Part shown: piece by piece, positions 48,224 to 59,409 of the stretch
Position numbering within the stretch: the stretch's first letter is position 1
Layout: each line of letters opens with the position of its first letter
DNA from: Bisporella sp. PMI_857
Taxonomy: Eukaryota; Ascomycota; Leotiomycetes; Helotiales; Helotiaceae
Assembly (NCBI GenBank): GCA_021307315.1
Contig: JAJSPD010000032.1
Coordinates: 434,001 to 498,000 of the forward strand
Direction: 5' to 3'
DNA length: 64,000 bases
Made by a program: the position numbers and the translations under genes
Notes under the pieces: model-generated
The model's input: the letters and a program-made list of their open reading frames with translations, nothing else
Told to the model about the DNA's origin: nothing
Databases searched by the model: none

Positions 48224-49439
48224 GTTAGTTCTTGGAGCAGATATATTATCGATATTTTCACAATCTTGGACGAGGTCATTATGGTGAGGTTATCACGCTT
48301 TCTACATAGCTATGCAGAATACATGGCAGGATAGAAAAGACATTACTAGATACCAAAGATACAATGTATTATGTAATATGCCTCATTATATACGTATTTC
48401 CGATATTGCTTGTTGATTCAGTGGCTGCTTTTTGTGCTCATCACGCAGCTTTATGGATATCATCTATTGAACTGGATTCCTTCGTGGTGGGTAGAGAGCT
48501 TCTGGCTCGTCAATCTCCCTGGAAAACTTAGTATGTAATTATACCTCAACTTTAGGACTCTACTGCAGGCAGAGAAGCACGAAGCACATGATAATATGAC
48601 ATAACATCCTGATTGGATATCCAATTCGATGTCCTAACAGTTGATACTATATACCAGGGCGTGGTGCGCGAAACTTAGATATAATCCCGCTTGGCTACAG
48701 ATGAAATTCTCGCCAAACAGAAACTCTCGCAGCGTATGCGGCTTACCTATATTACTTTACAGTTTCGCCTCTAACTTAGTTGTGGTTATAATGGTTGCTA
48801 ACCGTAATCCTAATTCTAGCTTACATTAACCTCACGTACACAAGTTACTATGAAAGAGCATATTATGACCGCGGGGGTGTATCCTGGTATACAAATAGCA
48901 GTGGACAGGACTTTGAGGTGGTGGATGATGTAGGTGGTGTGGATGGTCGGAGCTGTGTAAATTGGCGAGATCATGGTATTTCTCCTAATCTTTTTGTTGT
49001 TTTCCGGGAAGAAAGTGAGGCTCGTAAAGTATGCTTCTGAACCAAGCGAGGATGTTATCAGGAAGGCTGGGTAAGCGTGAAGGGAGAAGAATGGCTGAGT
49101 ACGTTTGTTATGTATTAAAGGTCGGATTAGAGATGATGTTGGTTGGATACAGGCACCGACCGAATGTTGACTCCATAGAGGAGAGTAAAGACATGTCTAC
49201 CAGAGAAAATGCACTGCAACGAGATATGAGATACAATAGCACTATCAATGAGTCGAAGTATTTCTTTATTTCACAGAGTAGTATTCACAGATTACTTACA
49301 TGAATTAGGCGGTGACCTCTGGAATAGCTTCATTTTGCTTTCCTGCTTGACGAACCAATCCGCAGATGCAACCTATCATTACGAATCAACGGCTGACTTT
49401 GAGCTTTTATTTCAAATCATTGGTAGATCTATACATATC
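48224..49439. other. Intergenic region between convergent AMD1 and UBE3D-like genes
   Basis: About 1.2 kb, long for a convergent pair in this window. Small ORFs at 48641-49303 have no domain. I see no RNA gene or repeat. Confidence 0.55.
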
Positions 49440-51129
49440 TCAACCACCATTGCCCATACCAGGCTCTCCTTCAAACCGCTCCAAAAGCCCAACATCCCAA
49501 TCCTGAAATTTCCTTGCGCTCGCTGGCAAGAAATCCGCACTCTCTCGCAGCGTCTCGTGAATCTCAGCAATAGTCTCTTCTGGCAAGAACACCTCTTCAA
49601 CGCTCGCATTCCCCACCAGACTTTCGACCATAGAACCAGAAATTCGCTTCCAAAAGATTTTCATGGCTAGTTTGCTTGCTGGGAGGTCCTGCATATCGCC
49701 TGCCTTCCTGTCTTGCTTTGTATCTCTGGCAGTCGATGAGTAGCGGATCGTAGGACTTAGGACCCAGAAGTGGAGGACCGTCGTAGGAGATGATGAGGAT
49801 GGGGCCGTGTTACCATCGGTGGACTCTGAAGGTGGTATGGAATGAGCGGGTGATTTGTAGGTCATAGGAAGGAGAAGGACTTTTGAGCAGCATTGAGCGG
49901 ACATTATAGATTGAAGTTGGGCAGTAATGATGGAGGATGTTGAAGGTCCGTAATAAGTGGCCGACGCCTTTGATACGATATTCAAGCGCCATTTGTATAG
50001 CCTGTAGCCTTCTGCATTTTTGTCAATGTGGCCAATGTATTCTTTACATTTCGTGCAGGAAAGAGGTTGATACAGGAGAGACCGCCAATCAGACGCAATT
50101 ACCTAGGCATCCGAGTTAGCTACCAGACATAGGAAGTAAATAGAGGGATTCAAGCTCATGCGCAAATTATTGGAACGGCAATCTTTAGGCTCGCAAAAAG
50201 AATATATTTTATTGGGAGACTAATATTACATGACGTGCTCGAGATGTCCCTCGTGTTAATCCCATAGCCTTCCAAGATCTTAGGAAGATACAGAGTGATA
50301 CCGAGGGTGGAACCCTCAGTCAATCACCTAACCCACAATCCAGAAGAACAGAAAATAGAAAGGGGTAAACATGATCGACCGCCGCCGAAGCGAAAGAGAG
50401 ACAGGGTTTTGTTCTTGGGTATTTGTATCGGTGACCATGCCACTGAATAGCAGGGTGCAAGACTTGGCCGCCTTCTTGATACCCAGCGCTTTCGCTAGTG
50501 CCTGCACCAAGGATAATTTATAGAGAAGAATGTCTTACCGTGATATTTTGACAGTCGTTCTCGGAGAGGAGAAACGTGGTAAGATCCACGAAGCCCACCG
50601 TCTGACGAGCTGTGAACTTTTTATTTGCGCCATAGCCTTTTGTTTCGCCAGAATGTGAATGTCCAGCTTGACCATGTTCAGACGGCTTATGGCAGTGCCA
50701 GAAGTCCATCATCTCCGCCCAATTCTCGCTGGGCAGATCCCTCCAACTGACGATCGATCCTTCAGCCAGAATCAACTCATCACAGCCTCTGCAAAATAGT
50801 TCTGTATTCTCGCGTAGGCTCTGGGCAGGCCATGGCGCATCGTTCGTATCCAGCTTTCCACGTGTGGGCTCCCCGGCCAGCGGGAGTCTCCATGTTAGCT
50901 CTTTACTGGCAACATCAGGCTTCTTCTTAAGCACAGCACTGGCAGCAATCTGCCCAGGAAGCAGTAGTATCGACGTTAGCCAGCGATGTTCGAGAGAGAT
51001 TGTCTTCCTGTCTAACGAGAGCTTAACTTCTGTGGAATTATCACATGATGGTTCTACCGTAGCAATGATGGATATTTGGCGGATATTTGGCAGCAATTCA
51101 GCATATATGAAGGGTCTTAACGGCGGCAT
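49440..51129 (-). CDS. UBE3D-like HECT_2 protein (ubiquitin-conjugating-enzyme-binding)
   Basis: This family (UBE3D/E2C-binding protein, HECT_2 domain) binds E2 enzymes and has been proposed to act as an E3 ligase. My model has minus-strand exons 50539-51129 and 49440-50102, giving 417 residues. Landmarks are PFIYAELLPNIRQISI at the start, SWRDLPSENWAEMMDFWHCH with its Trp/His/Cys pattern at about 148-168, GFVDLTTFLLSENDCQNIT, then SCTKCKEYIGHID and AEGYRLYKWRLNI after the intron, a CxxC pair typical of the family, and LHFWVLSPTIRYSS. The intervening 436 bases are far longer than other introns here. A small middle exon near 50400-50501 (ALAKALGIKKA) is possible but would need a 37-base intron. 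The gene is divergent from the questin-oxidase-like gene, with 234 bases between starts. Confidence 0.75.
50103..50538 (-). other. Long (436-base) putative intron with hairpin in the UBE3D-like gene
   Basis: It begins GTAAGA and ends CCTAG on the minus strand. It contains an imperfect stem-loop at 50295-50327 (GTGAT, then ACCGAGGGT, pairing with ACCCTCAGT, then ATCAC). Its length and the hairpin suggest an inserted element such as a MITE or part of an LTR, but no target duplication was found by eye. Confidence 0.45.
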
Positions 51130-51363
51130 CTTGATTGATGCACCTGGGGAGAGGTTGAGGCTGGACTTCCCAGTAGTGCTATCCTCTGGGGATAATATAA
51201 ATTGGGTCCCTCCGCCAGGCTACACAAGCCAGGGTCTGTTGTCTTGGCATGAGCTCACTTTATCCGACAGCCTTGTGAATGTTTCCCCGCCTTAATAGAC
51301 GCAGGCTCAACATTTTCAGCAGTATACTCCTTTTATGATCAGTAATGAAATCGAATCTTCGTC

Positions 51364-52766
51364 ATGTCTGCACCTATGATAGCTTGGGTACCGGTTGTGA
51401 ACCGAGCCTACAAATACCTTACAAATTTTGGCCATGATAATTCGCGGTCTGTCGACCTCCCCTCGGTCGAGCTCCACGATGTTGAAACAGCCGCAGAAAA
51501 GAGACCCAGGACATTGAAGCATTTGTTAAGGGCAAATCATGGAAACTACTCGATATTCTATCATAACCTCGAATTCCACAATCATATGTCGCATATTTTA
51601 GGATCTGCCTATCTATTCGGGGCCAGTGTTGACCATTTGCAAAAGATATACGACGAGGAATCGAAGGAGTTGGAGCCATGGCACGAGTCGCCTGCAGAGA
51701 TCACAGATGAGGATTGGAGACAATTTCTTGGTGACAAACGATATCAAAGGGCATATGTTGACTTTTATGAAGACGAATTGGCTTTGAAGTTTGACTATGA
51801 CTGGAAGAAAGTCCTAGAGGAATACCTTTTTACCGGGGAACAACCACTGATTAATGGACTTATTGGTGGTGGTACGTCCAATGAGAACTTCTGCAATATA
51901 GCATACTGATAGGAAGTGGTAGTCGGCCATCCATTAATCCACCTAGGCTATGCCTTCGAGTTGCAAAACAAAGAGCTCGCCATGGAAGCCCTAGGCATGG
52001 CTTCCGCGGCTTACAACTTCCTGCACAAATATCTGGATGATCCTTCCTATACAAAGTCTTCAATCTACAGCACCACCTCGCCTCTCGAAATTCTACACAA
52101 AATCCACTCCGACACCCGCTTTAATGACCTTTTCCCCAGCAAAGGTGCCGCCAATATAGAAACCCTCTTCTCCAAACACGAAGCTCTCGTCCTTGAACAT
52201 TGGAATGCATGGAGGATCGAGGACCCCACTACGCAGTTCCGGGAGAGCCAGGAAGCGGCTATCGCGCTGCTTGTCAAGACGGTGGTGCCGGGAACATATG
52301 CATATGATTTCTTTATATGTCACATACTGACCACGAGCCATGCAGTGCGCATATTGTTACCACTTATACCGAAAAAGTTCCATATCGGCTTGGTGAGACA
52401 ATGGTGGTTGTTAACAATCGCGATATATATTGCGCAATTGCGGCCCAAGATTGATGTGGATCTTGAGAAGCCGCCAACAAAGCAGTGGAACTATGTGGAG
52501 GATAAAGCCATTAATGGAGAATGGGCTATCGATGCTCATTATGTAAAAGGTACGTGATACTCGATAGCGTATACCAGTGTACTTGCTGACTATTCTCAGC
52601 CCTTCGTGCAATGAGGGAAGCGGCGTTCACTTGGGGTGACACGCATGAAAGATACTTGTCTGCAGCTGTACATTTCGCTGATGATTTCCACGGGTGGACT
52701 GGTTTTGGAGGCCCTGCAGAGGTACAAACTAGCAAGAATGATGGCATTCGAACACCTAAGAAGTGA
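51364..52766 (+). CDS. Questin-oxidase-like (AflY-type) oxidoreductase
   Basis: The product has 433 residues of the questin-oxidase-like family (formerly DUF4243). Known members such as the questin oxidase and AflY act in Baeyer-Villiger-like ring cleavage of anthraquinone or aflatoxin intermediates, but many relatives sit outside clusters with no known substrate. Exons are 51364-51871, 51923-52549 and 52600-52766. Landmarks are LLRANHGNYSIFYHNLEFHN, HMSHILGSAYLFGAS, EEYLFTGEQPLINGLIGG, VGHPLIHLGYAFEL, and the block near the end including FFICHILTTSHAVRILLPLI. The His-rich HPLIHLG segment and the H-x-T-x2-HA motif are the likely catalytic or metal-binding residues. No polyketide synthase or other biosynthetic gene lies nearby, so a housekeeping or orphan role is more likely than toxin synthesis. 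Confidence 0.87.
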
Positions 52767-52929
52767 AGTAAAGGTGTTTAAAAGTCGCAAATATGTATCA
52801 TAGTCTGACTTGTATCGAGTCTATTCAATAATGCTGAATATGAGAACATGAGGAACGAAAATCGCATGATATGGCATAACCCTTTCTATCAATTTAATTC
52901 AGCTTTTCGCCAATTACTGTTATACAATG

Positions 52930-55593
52930 TCAGTCATCCTCGATATCATCATCACTTAACACAAGTTTCTGCTCCTGCTGTAGGGGGACACCAGATGCCG
53001 TGCCACGTCCTCTCATGACAAGGCCCCTTTTCTTCGGAGACATACCCTCTCCAGGTTTGTCAGTCGCCCACTGTTCGCCGACGCCGGCGTCGTCGTTATC
53101 ATCTGGTTCTTCATCAATAGGCCCTCCTATACCTTTGAATGTCGTTACCTTCTCCATTTCTCGTAGTGCTATCGAAGAAAAAGCTCCTTTGCGGGATTTG
53201 GTGATCTGTGTCATGTAAGGCAGACGCTCGAGTAGCATTTCTTTACGTGCTGAGATACCGACTGCCATCAAGGGTGCGGCATCTGCTTCCTTTGATTTCT
53301 GGCCACTAGGCTGAGTTGCTAGTTTCGCGTTCTTCCAGCTTTCCACGGTCCCTGGTTTTGGTCTGGCGAAAGCAGCGGCTCCAGCAGTAATAGGGTTCAG
53401 GTGCTCCTTTTCTCCCTTCATCAGTCGTGTGACCCAGAGATCGATTGAGCTTTCAATCTCTTCTTTTGTGCGCCATAACTTCAGACTAGTAGGATAAAAC
53501 ATTCTAAATTCTTCCCCCCGCTTTCCAGTTCTCAAGCCGGACGGAGCAGAGGCTATTCGTTTCACAGGATGAGGAAGGGAAAATAGGAGACCTCGGACAG
53601 CAATTTGAAAGCTGATTTCATCCTGTCGGAGGATATCTCCACCTGTGCCTCGACCATCGACTCCACCGCCAAAGCCAGTGGAGTTGAGTGATCCGTCCCA
53701 GGCTGGACAGAGAAGGTCGCTTTCAGATAGTGCGTCGATACATCCGACGGCATGGTCCAAAGTAGACTGTTCGAATGATGTAGGAGGAGCCTCACAAGAG
53801 AGGATATAGTTCTCGTGAAGAGCGGCAATGAATGTCTGCGTATCGGTACCAGTTTCATCAATAAGCTGATCCACCTGGATTTCCGATTTGTATGGCCGAG
53901 CGAAGGACGACATATGCTCGGGAAGCTTCTCAGTGTGGCTTCCGACTGGTGTGGCCTCTTCACGCTTGTTATATACTACTCTACCGACAGCATGGAAGAT
54001 CCCGAGACTAGCTTCACGTCTGGTGATCATTTCAAGGCTCTCAACTTCCATCGTCGTCAATGTTGTGTCCTTGCCAAATTTCTTTGCCTTGCCAAACGCA
54101 ACTTTGGCTCCCCAGTCGCCATCCAAGTCCCCTCTTAAGCACATGAATTCTAGAGATCCAATTGCACTTCTTACGTCACCTATTTCGCCAAGCTTCTTCA
54201 AAACCAGCGGTCCAGGTGTTGTTCTCCTGCCTGACTTTCGTGACTCTTTCTGAACAACTAGTTCCAGTGCTTTAGACAGGAAGGTAGGAGCAATAGCGTT
54301 GAACTCTATAATACCTATTCCTGGATGCTGTAGAATTTCAGGTCCAAGGAGTCTATGTGCGGTAAAGCTATCTGCGGATGCAGATGTCGTAGTCAACAGA
54401 GTCTCAGATATGATCATGACGACGGGAGTAACAGGGCCCGATATTTTATTGCTGTATGTAGTTGATAGAAGAGGAGTATTAGATGCAAGGTACTGGAGCA
54501 CCACAGACCGAAAAGATTGTAGAGTAGTAGATGATCTGGTAAAGGTATTTGGAAATTCTTCCACCAAAATTATCTGTTTCCTACGATCGAGTGGTCTAAT
54601 CTCCGGTCTAGAAGACAATTTTCTATTCTCAGAAAATATATCTAGTTGGCCATACTTCCCTCGACCCATGAATTCTTCGAATTGGGCGGAAATTGACAGA
54701 GAACCGTCTGCGGTAGCCACCGAACCAACCGGGTTACGCCATTCCAGTAGATCACAATTCATTGCCTGTGCCAGAAGCTGGATCGTGGTTGTTTTGCCAG
54801 TTCCAGCAGCCCCTTTCAGAATCAACAGGCGTTGCCGCATCTTGCCGTCTATGACATTTTCCAGCCATGATCTAACATCTGTAACTTTCTTTTTGTGAAC
54901 CGCCAGCTCGTCCAGATTAACAGGAGCAAACCTTTCTGCCCACGGTCGCATATCATCATCTAACTTTGGCTTTCCTGGAATTTTCGGTTTCGTCATAAAT
55001 TTTTGACTGGAAGCAATTAACGCCCCCTCACTGTGTTTGAATGCGTCCATGCCTCTCGCCCGTTTCCTCGCTGCCTGCCCAACCATGCTAGACGGTTTGG
55101 CGTGAGTTGAGAACTCATCATCATCAGATATAAGGTCGTCATCCTCAATTTTGACATCTGCGAAATGTTGTGTCTTGGTTTGTGTTTTCTGAATCAACCC
55201 GTTTCCTAGGCTTTCAGCTTGCTGCCTCTGCGCCTGTTTCGTGAAGAATGTGAAAATGTTTCCGCTCTTGACTTTATCTTCCAATTTTCCTTTCTTCTTC
55301 GACTTCTCAGGACTTGTGCTAGGACTTTTTGTGCTCGCTTTGCTCCCAGGAGCAGACTTTAAAGCTACAGACATCATGCCAGGTTTTGCCGCAACATTTC
55401 TCGATTTCGAAGAATCGGCAGCATCTCTTGCCGAGACGGCTTTATCCGAAGGGTTCGGGAGGGGCGGCGATGAGGATATAAGATCCTCAAAAGGCTCTTT
55501 AGCTTTATGTATTGGCTCATTGTCACCGCTAGCGGATGTAGAGGAGGAAGAAGGCAGCACATTGCGCCTCTGTCTCTTTGCTGGTGGTGCCAT
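52930..55593 (-). CDS. RAD17: Checkpoint clamp loader Rad17
   Basis: Rad17 replaces Rfc1 in a clamp loader that places the 9-1-1 ring on damaged DNA and so activates the ATR/Mec1 checkpoint in the nucleus. It is a single 887-residue exon. The first 210 residues are basic and Ser-rich, and include FTFFTKQAQRQQ, which looks like a PIP-box-type motif. The AAA+ domain starts at RPWAERFAPVNLDELAVHKK, with Walker A GAAGTGKTT at about 258-266 and a Walker B-like IILVEEFPN. The later part carries the conserved block around FARPYKSEIQVDQLIDE. The C-terminal tail is acidic (LVLSDDDIEDD). Absence of introns over 2.7 kb is notable beside its intron-rich neighbours. The gene is convergent with the questin-oxidase-like gene, with 163 bases between stops. 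Confidence 0.92.
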   Translation of the reverse strand: MAPPAKRQRRNVLPSSSSTSASGDNEPIHKAKEPFEDLISSSPPLPNPSDKAVSARDAADSSKSRNVAAKPGMMSVALKSAPGSKASTKSPSTSPEKSKKKGKLEDKVKSGNIFTFFTKQAQRQQAESLGNGLIQKTQTKTQHFADVKIEDDDLISDDDEFSTHAKPSSMVGQAARKRARGMDAFKHSEGALIASSQKFMTKPKIPGKPKLDDDMRPWAERFAPVNLDELAVHKKKVTDVRSWLENVIDGKMRQRLLILKGAAGTGKTTTIQLLAQAMNCDLLEWRNPVGSVATADGSLSISAQFEEFMGRGKYGQLDIFSENRKLSSRPEIRPLDRRKQIILVEEFPNTFTRSSTTLQSFRSVVLQYLASNTPLLSTTYSNKISGPVTPVVMIISETLLTTTSASADSFTAHRLLGPEILQHPGIGIIEFNAIAPTFLSKALELVVQKESRKSGRRTTPGPLVLKKLGEIGDVRSAIGSLEFMCLRGDLDGDWGAKVAFGKAKKFGKDTTLTTMEVESLEMITRREASLGIFHAVGRVVYNKREEATPVGSHTEKLPEHMSSFARPYKSEIQVDQLIDETGTDTQTFIAALHENYILSCEAPPTSFEQSTLDHAVGCIDALSESDLLCPAWDGSLNSTGFGGGVDGRGTGGDILRQDEISFQIAVRGLLFSLPHPVKRIASAPSGLRTGKRGEEFRMFYPTSLKLWRTKEEIESSIDLWVTRLMKGEKEHLNPITAGAAAFARPKPGTVESWKNAKLATQPSGQKSKEADAAPLMAVGISARKEMLLERLPYMTQITKSRKGAFSSIALREMEKVTTFKGIGGPIDEEPDDNDDAGVGEQWATDKPGEGMSPKKRGLVMRGRGTASGVPLQQEQKLVLSDDDIEDD

Positions 55594-56961
55594 GGTGGCA
55601 GATTAGACAATTAGGCGCTACATGGGTCAAATCAATTTTCACAGCCTGCTGGTGCTGCCCAAAAGTCACAGTTGCCTTTGAGAAGTTGCGGTCGAGGCTG
55701 TCTGGTCGCTGTTCCTGACAAGGCACCACGCACTAAATGCAACCCTGTAGCCTTGCCATGGGTGGCGCTAACCCCAGCTTTTTGGTGGGTCTTGTTACCT
55801 CTATTTTACTCTACTATTATGATATGATGCATCGATCATAGTATACTGAATTATTGCCCCTCTATACCAAAACCTACGGTCCGCTTTAGAAGCCCATTTC
55901 CAAGTCGCAGACTGCAGGAAGTTCAACCAAGGCGTCAACTTGAAAAGCCTCATGAGGCATGACCGGATTCCCACGGAAGCAATGTCGTCCGTACCTGACC
56001 TACCTCTACCGCTCCAGGAATCCCAGAATTAGTCGTACTCGAACCACGGATATCTCCAGTGAATAAGAGGTCCCATAATGTCTCATAGCGAGGAGAAACC
56101 TACCCCTACGGCGAGCTAACCTAGTTATCGTATTGGCTCTCTAGATTGAAAGAGCTTTGGTGGAATAGTCATGGTGAGAAGACAGAGTTCCACATCAAAG
56201 AAGAAATACCCTACATGGAAACTAGCATCATTCTTGTGAAGACACTCGACTCGTGTTACGGAAATACCAGTGTATCTCATAGCAGGTGAAGTATGAAATG
56301 TTTAGACTGGAGATTCGAACTTTCTCAGTCAACTCTTCATTTTTGTCGGATTTGGGCTTGATATTCTATATTGACCATGTTCTCCAGCCACACTTCATAT
56401 TGCCATCGTTGTTTCATCCATGCAAGAGCCAATAAGGAGATTAACTGTAGATCAGCTATTACTGCTAGACCATAGCATCATGTTCATACATATAAACGAG
56501 GTCAAATTCTTAATGACTTCAAAGATCATCCTTTCCAATGGCTCTTGATTTTTTGTTTCTTCAGTTTCGGCCCTCTCGCTTGATGTGTCGCTTGCCCTTC
56601 AACGTTAGTTCGGGATCCTTTGGCCCAAGGTTGTGTATGACGAGAGTTAAGCAGGGATATACGGAAGGAGGTCTAGAAAATGCGTTTAGTCATGAATTTA
56701 GAAGATGGGCAAGGTTGAATTAGTGCCTCTTTTTAATAAAATATCACATTAAGTCCGTATGCGGTCCCTTCAGGCAGCAAAGGAGCCTTGTTTACTCAGT
56801 GTTGATTTGACCCTGAACCCCTTTCGCTTCCAGCACAAAACACACAAACTCTTGGCATAGTATGCCATTTTAGGCTACAACGTAAACAAAAGTTGGATAA
56901 CTTCCAAGCCCGTTAACAGCAGTCCCCATTCTTCTTAAGCCCTTAAGCTTCAGATACCAAA
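55594..56961. other. Intergenic region between RAD17 and the second F-box gene (divergent promoters)
   Basis: About 1.4 kb. A small ORF at 56538-56723 has no domain and is not supported. No RNA gene or repeat was recognised. Confidence 0.55.
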
Positions 56962-59066
56962 ATGAGTGAACAAATCAATGACGGTCTCCTCTGCCTTGGT
57001 CCCGATATTTTGCACCTCATTATCAACCAGGCAAGTGTTTCTTTTGAGCGTTCAGGTTCAAGTCATACTAACAACTAACAGCTCACGCAAAGATCTCCAT
57101 TTTATGACAACTCACTATTCTCGCTTCTTCAATTTGCGCAGGTATCTCGAGCTTGCAGCAAGTTTGCGAACCCGTACATCTACCGCTCCATCACCCTAAA
57201 AGATCAAGGACCACGACCAAGTTCTATGCACTTATTGATCAACCAGCTTCTTGATGAAAACAACCCTAATCTAGAGTATATCCGAGATCTTAAAGTCACG
57301 GACTGCTGCGATGCGTCGAATACATTCTATAGCTATACTCGCCGGTTTAATGCGCTCAATGCTCCAGCTTTAGAGCAGATCCTTGGAAATCTCAAGAATT
57401 TAAAGTCGTTCAGGCAAGTGATATTTTTCTTACCTTTGATATTCCGTCTCTTTATTCTAAAAGGAGTTTCTCATTCAGATCATAGCTAACACGTTATAGT
57501 TGGCACGCGAACTGGAATATTCCAGAAAGCGTCATAGCAAAGCTTGAAGAGCGTTGGCCAGATGTTCATCTCTATGTCACAAACAACCGCCGTTGTGATA
57601 TGGCTTCTGAAAAATCCATAGATATCCGTTTGCTATCGTCACCTCTACTGCATTCCCTTGATTATAGTGTTTTCTTCCACTGGACAGGACATGCTTTTGT
57701 GTCTGACTTTTTCACTCTTCGAAATATAATCTCCAGAAGTTCTAGGTTAAGACACCTTCGACTCGGAATCTACACAACCCCTACACCGGCAGGGACCGAA
57801 AACAGACAATTCAGCATCCTTCCTACCGAGGCCCTGCCCATCACACAACCACTTCCAAACCTCAAATCTCTCAAGCTATCAGAGAACCCTTTCAGAAACG
57901 TCGTGCATCAGTATTCCATTCGGCTCGAAATCATGACCTCCGTTCTTCTGCATTCCTGCTCAAACTTCTCCAATAAAATTGACCTAGAACTCCATGGTCT
58001 TAGTCCCCGCTTCACCATCGCAAACCTCCAAATCCTCTCGCCCAACCTCTCCAAGCTCGACTTCCCACTAAAGACCTCAACTGACTACGGCCAAAATCAC
58101 CTTGCGAACGGATCTGGTAATCCATTACTTGCTCGAGAAGCTATATCCTCTATCCCCGCACTTGACGAAATAGCCTTATCGAACTACGATCGTAATTTCG
58201 ATGTTTTATGGCCTACCATTGCTGCTCATCGAGGCTCGCTGAGGTTATTGAGGATCTGCTCCACCGTGCCGATGGATGTCCACCAGACTGCCAGAAATAG
58301 CATCTTGCCCCAGCGAACGCAGTGTTTCCTCTCAGCGACCCAATTGCAGGAGCTTAAAAATGGTGTGTTGGAGCATCTTGAAATAGACATCTCCTTCGAT
58401 GAAGCGAGAGCCGCATGGGTATATACTTTTCCTTCCTCCCAGCACCCCGTCTCCCCCCCGGAATATCGCTAACTCTAGCACATAGCACACCTACCCCGGC
58501 TCTCTACCACCGCCTCCATACCCAGAAACATTAGCTTCCATCCTCCCACACATCACCAGCCTCCAAACCCTTAAACTTCGCATTGCCGTCTCTCAATTCT
58601 CGCCGCGCTTCCTCATCATAGCCAAGAACATGGGGCCCAACATCTTCCGCTCCTTCCGCACCCACTCCCGGCCTTTTAAGCTACAAAACCTGCTAATCTA
58701 CTTCGTGCGCGGACCAGAGCTAGACGTCGTGGGCGGCATGATATTTGAGCGACAACCAAGCGGTTTAGCAGAGGAGGAGGATGGAGGCGACATAAAGATA
58801 GTATGTCAGAAGAAGTGGGTACACCCCAAACTGATCTCCTCTCTCCCAAAATATTCAAGGACAAAAGAAACGCAAAGTTTTACTTCGCGGCTTATATCCC
58901 CGGACTCCGCGTGGGGGCTGATAGAGGGATAACGCTCCCTTCTTCTTGGAGCATCAATAGTTGCCGAACGGTGAAATATGAGCTGGATAGGAAAGATTTG
59001 ACGAGGATCTTAAGGAAGTCGGTATGGGCTAATGAAAACTTCGAGCATTTGATAGTTATGACGTGA
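56962..59066 (+). CDS. F-box/leucine-rich-repeat-like protein with two GC-AG introns
   Basis: The product has 619 residues. Exons are 56962-57030, 57082-57413, 57500-58418, 58486-58818 and 58860-59066. The first two introns start GCAAGT instead of GT. With them the frame is kept and the F-box-like start reads CLGPDILHLIIN, then LLQFAQVSRACSKFANPYIY. Alternative GT donors run into stops. The body resembles diverged leucine-rich repeats (LPNLKSLKLSENPF, LQILSPNLSKLDFP, LRLLRICSTVP, LQTLKLRIAVSQF). The end reads RKDLTRILRKSVWANENFEH. Such proteins usually link targets to Skp1-cullin ligases. The last intron is only 41 bases. The gene is convergent with APE2. Confidence 0.8.
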
Positions 59067-59409
59067 TGAGAATAGCATTGAATGTCCTAGATACAAACTG
59101 TAGCTTAGGGATACTATTTAGAATTATTAGTTAGAGAAATGATACCAAAAATTCATGTTATTACCCAGTGGAAGCAGGTATAAAATCTGCCGTTAATCGA
59201 GAGAGCCTGCTCAGCTCCAATGATAACCACATGCTATTAATTTAGATGCAGTTTATTGTTTCAGGCTGACCAAGATACGGATATAGCATTAGAATCGCTT
59301 GGAAATGACAAATCTATTCAATACAGTGTTCGGCCCTAACAATATCTACTTCAAAGTTTGCCCACTATCCGAATGCTTTTGTTATGGATGAATAGCCAAA
59401 CCTCTAACT
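59067..59409. other. Intergenic region between convergent F-box and APE2 genes
   Basis: This is 343 bases of AT-rich DNA holding the two 3' UTRs. Nothing else was seen. Confidence 0.6.

Noticed and set aside
54299..54898. 199-codon antisense ORF within RAD17
   Set aside because: It lies fully opposite the Rad17 AAA+ domain and has no domain of its own.
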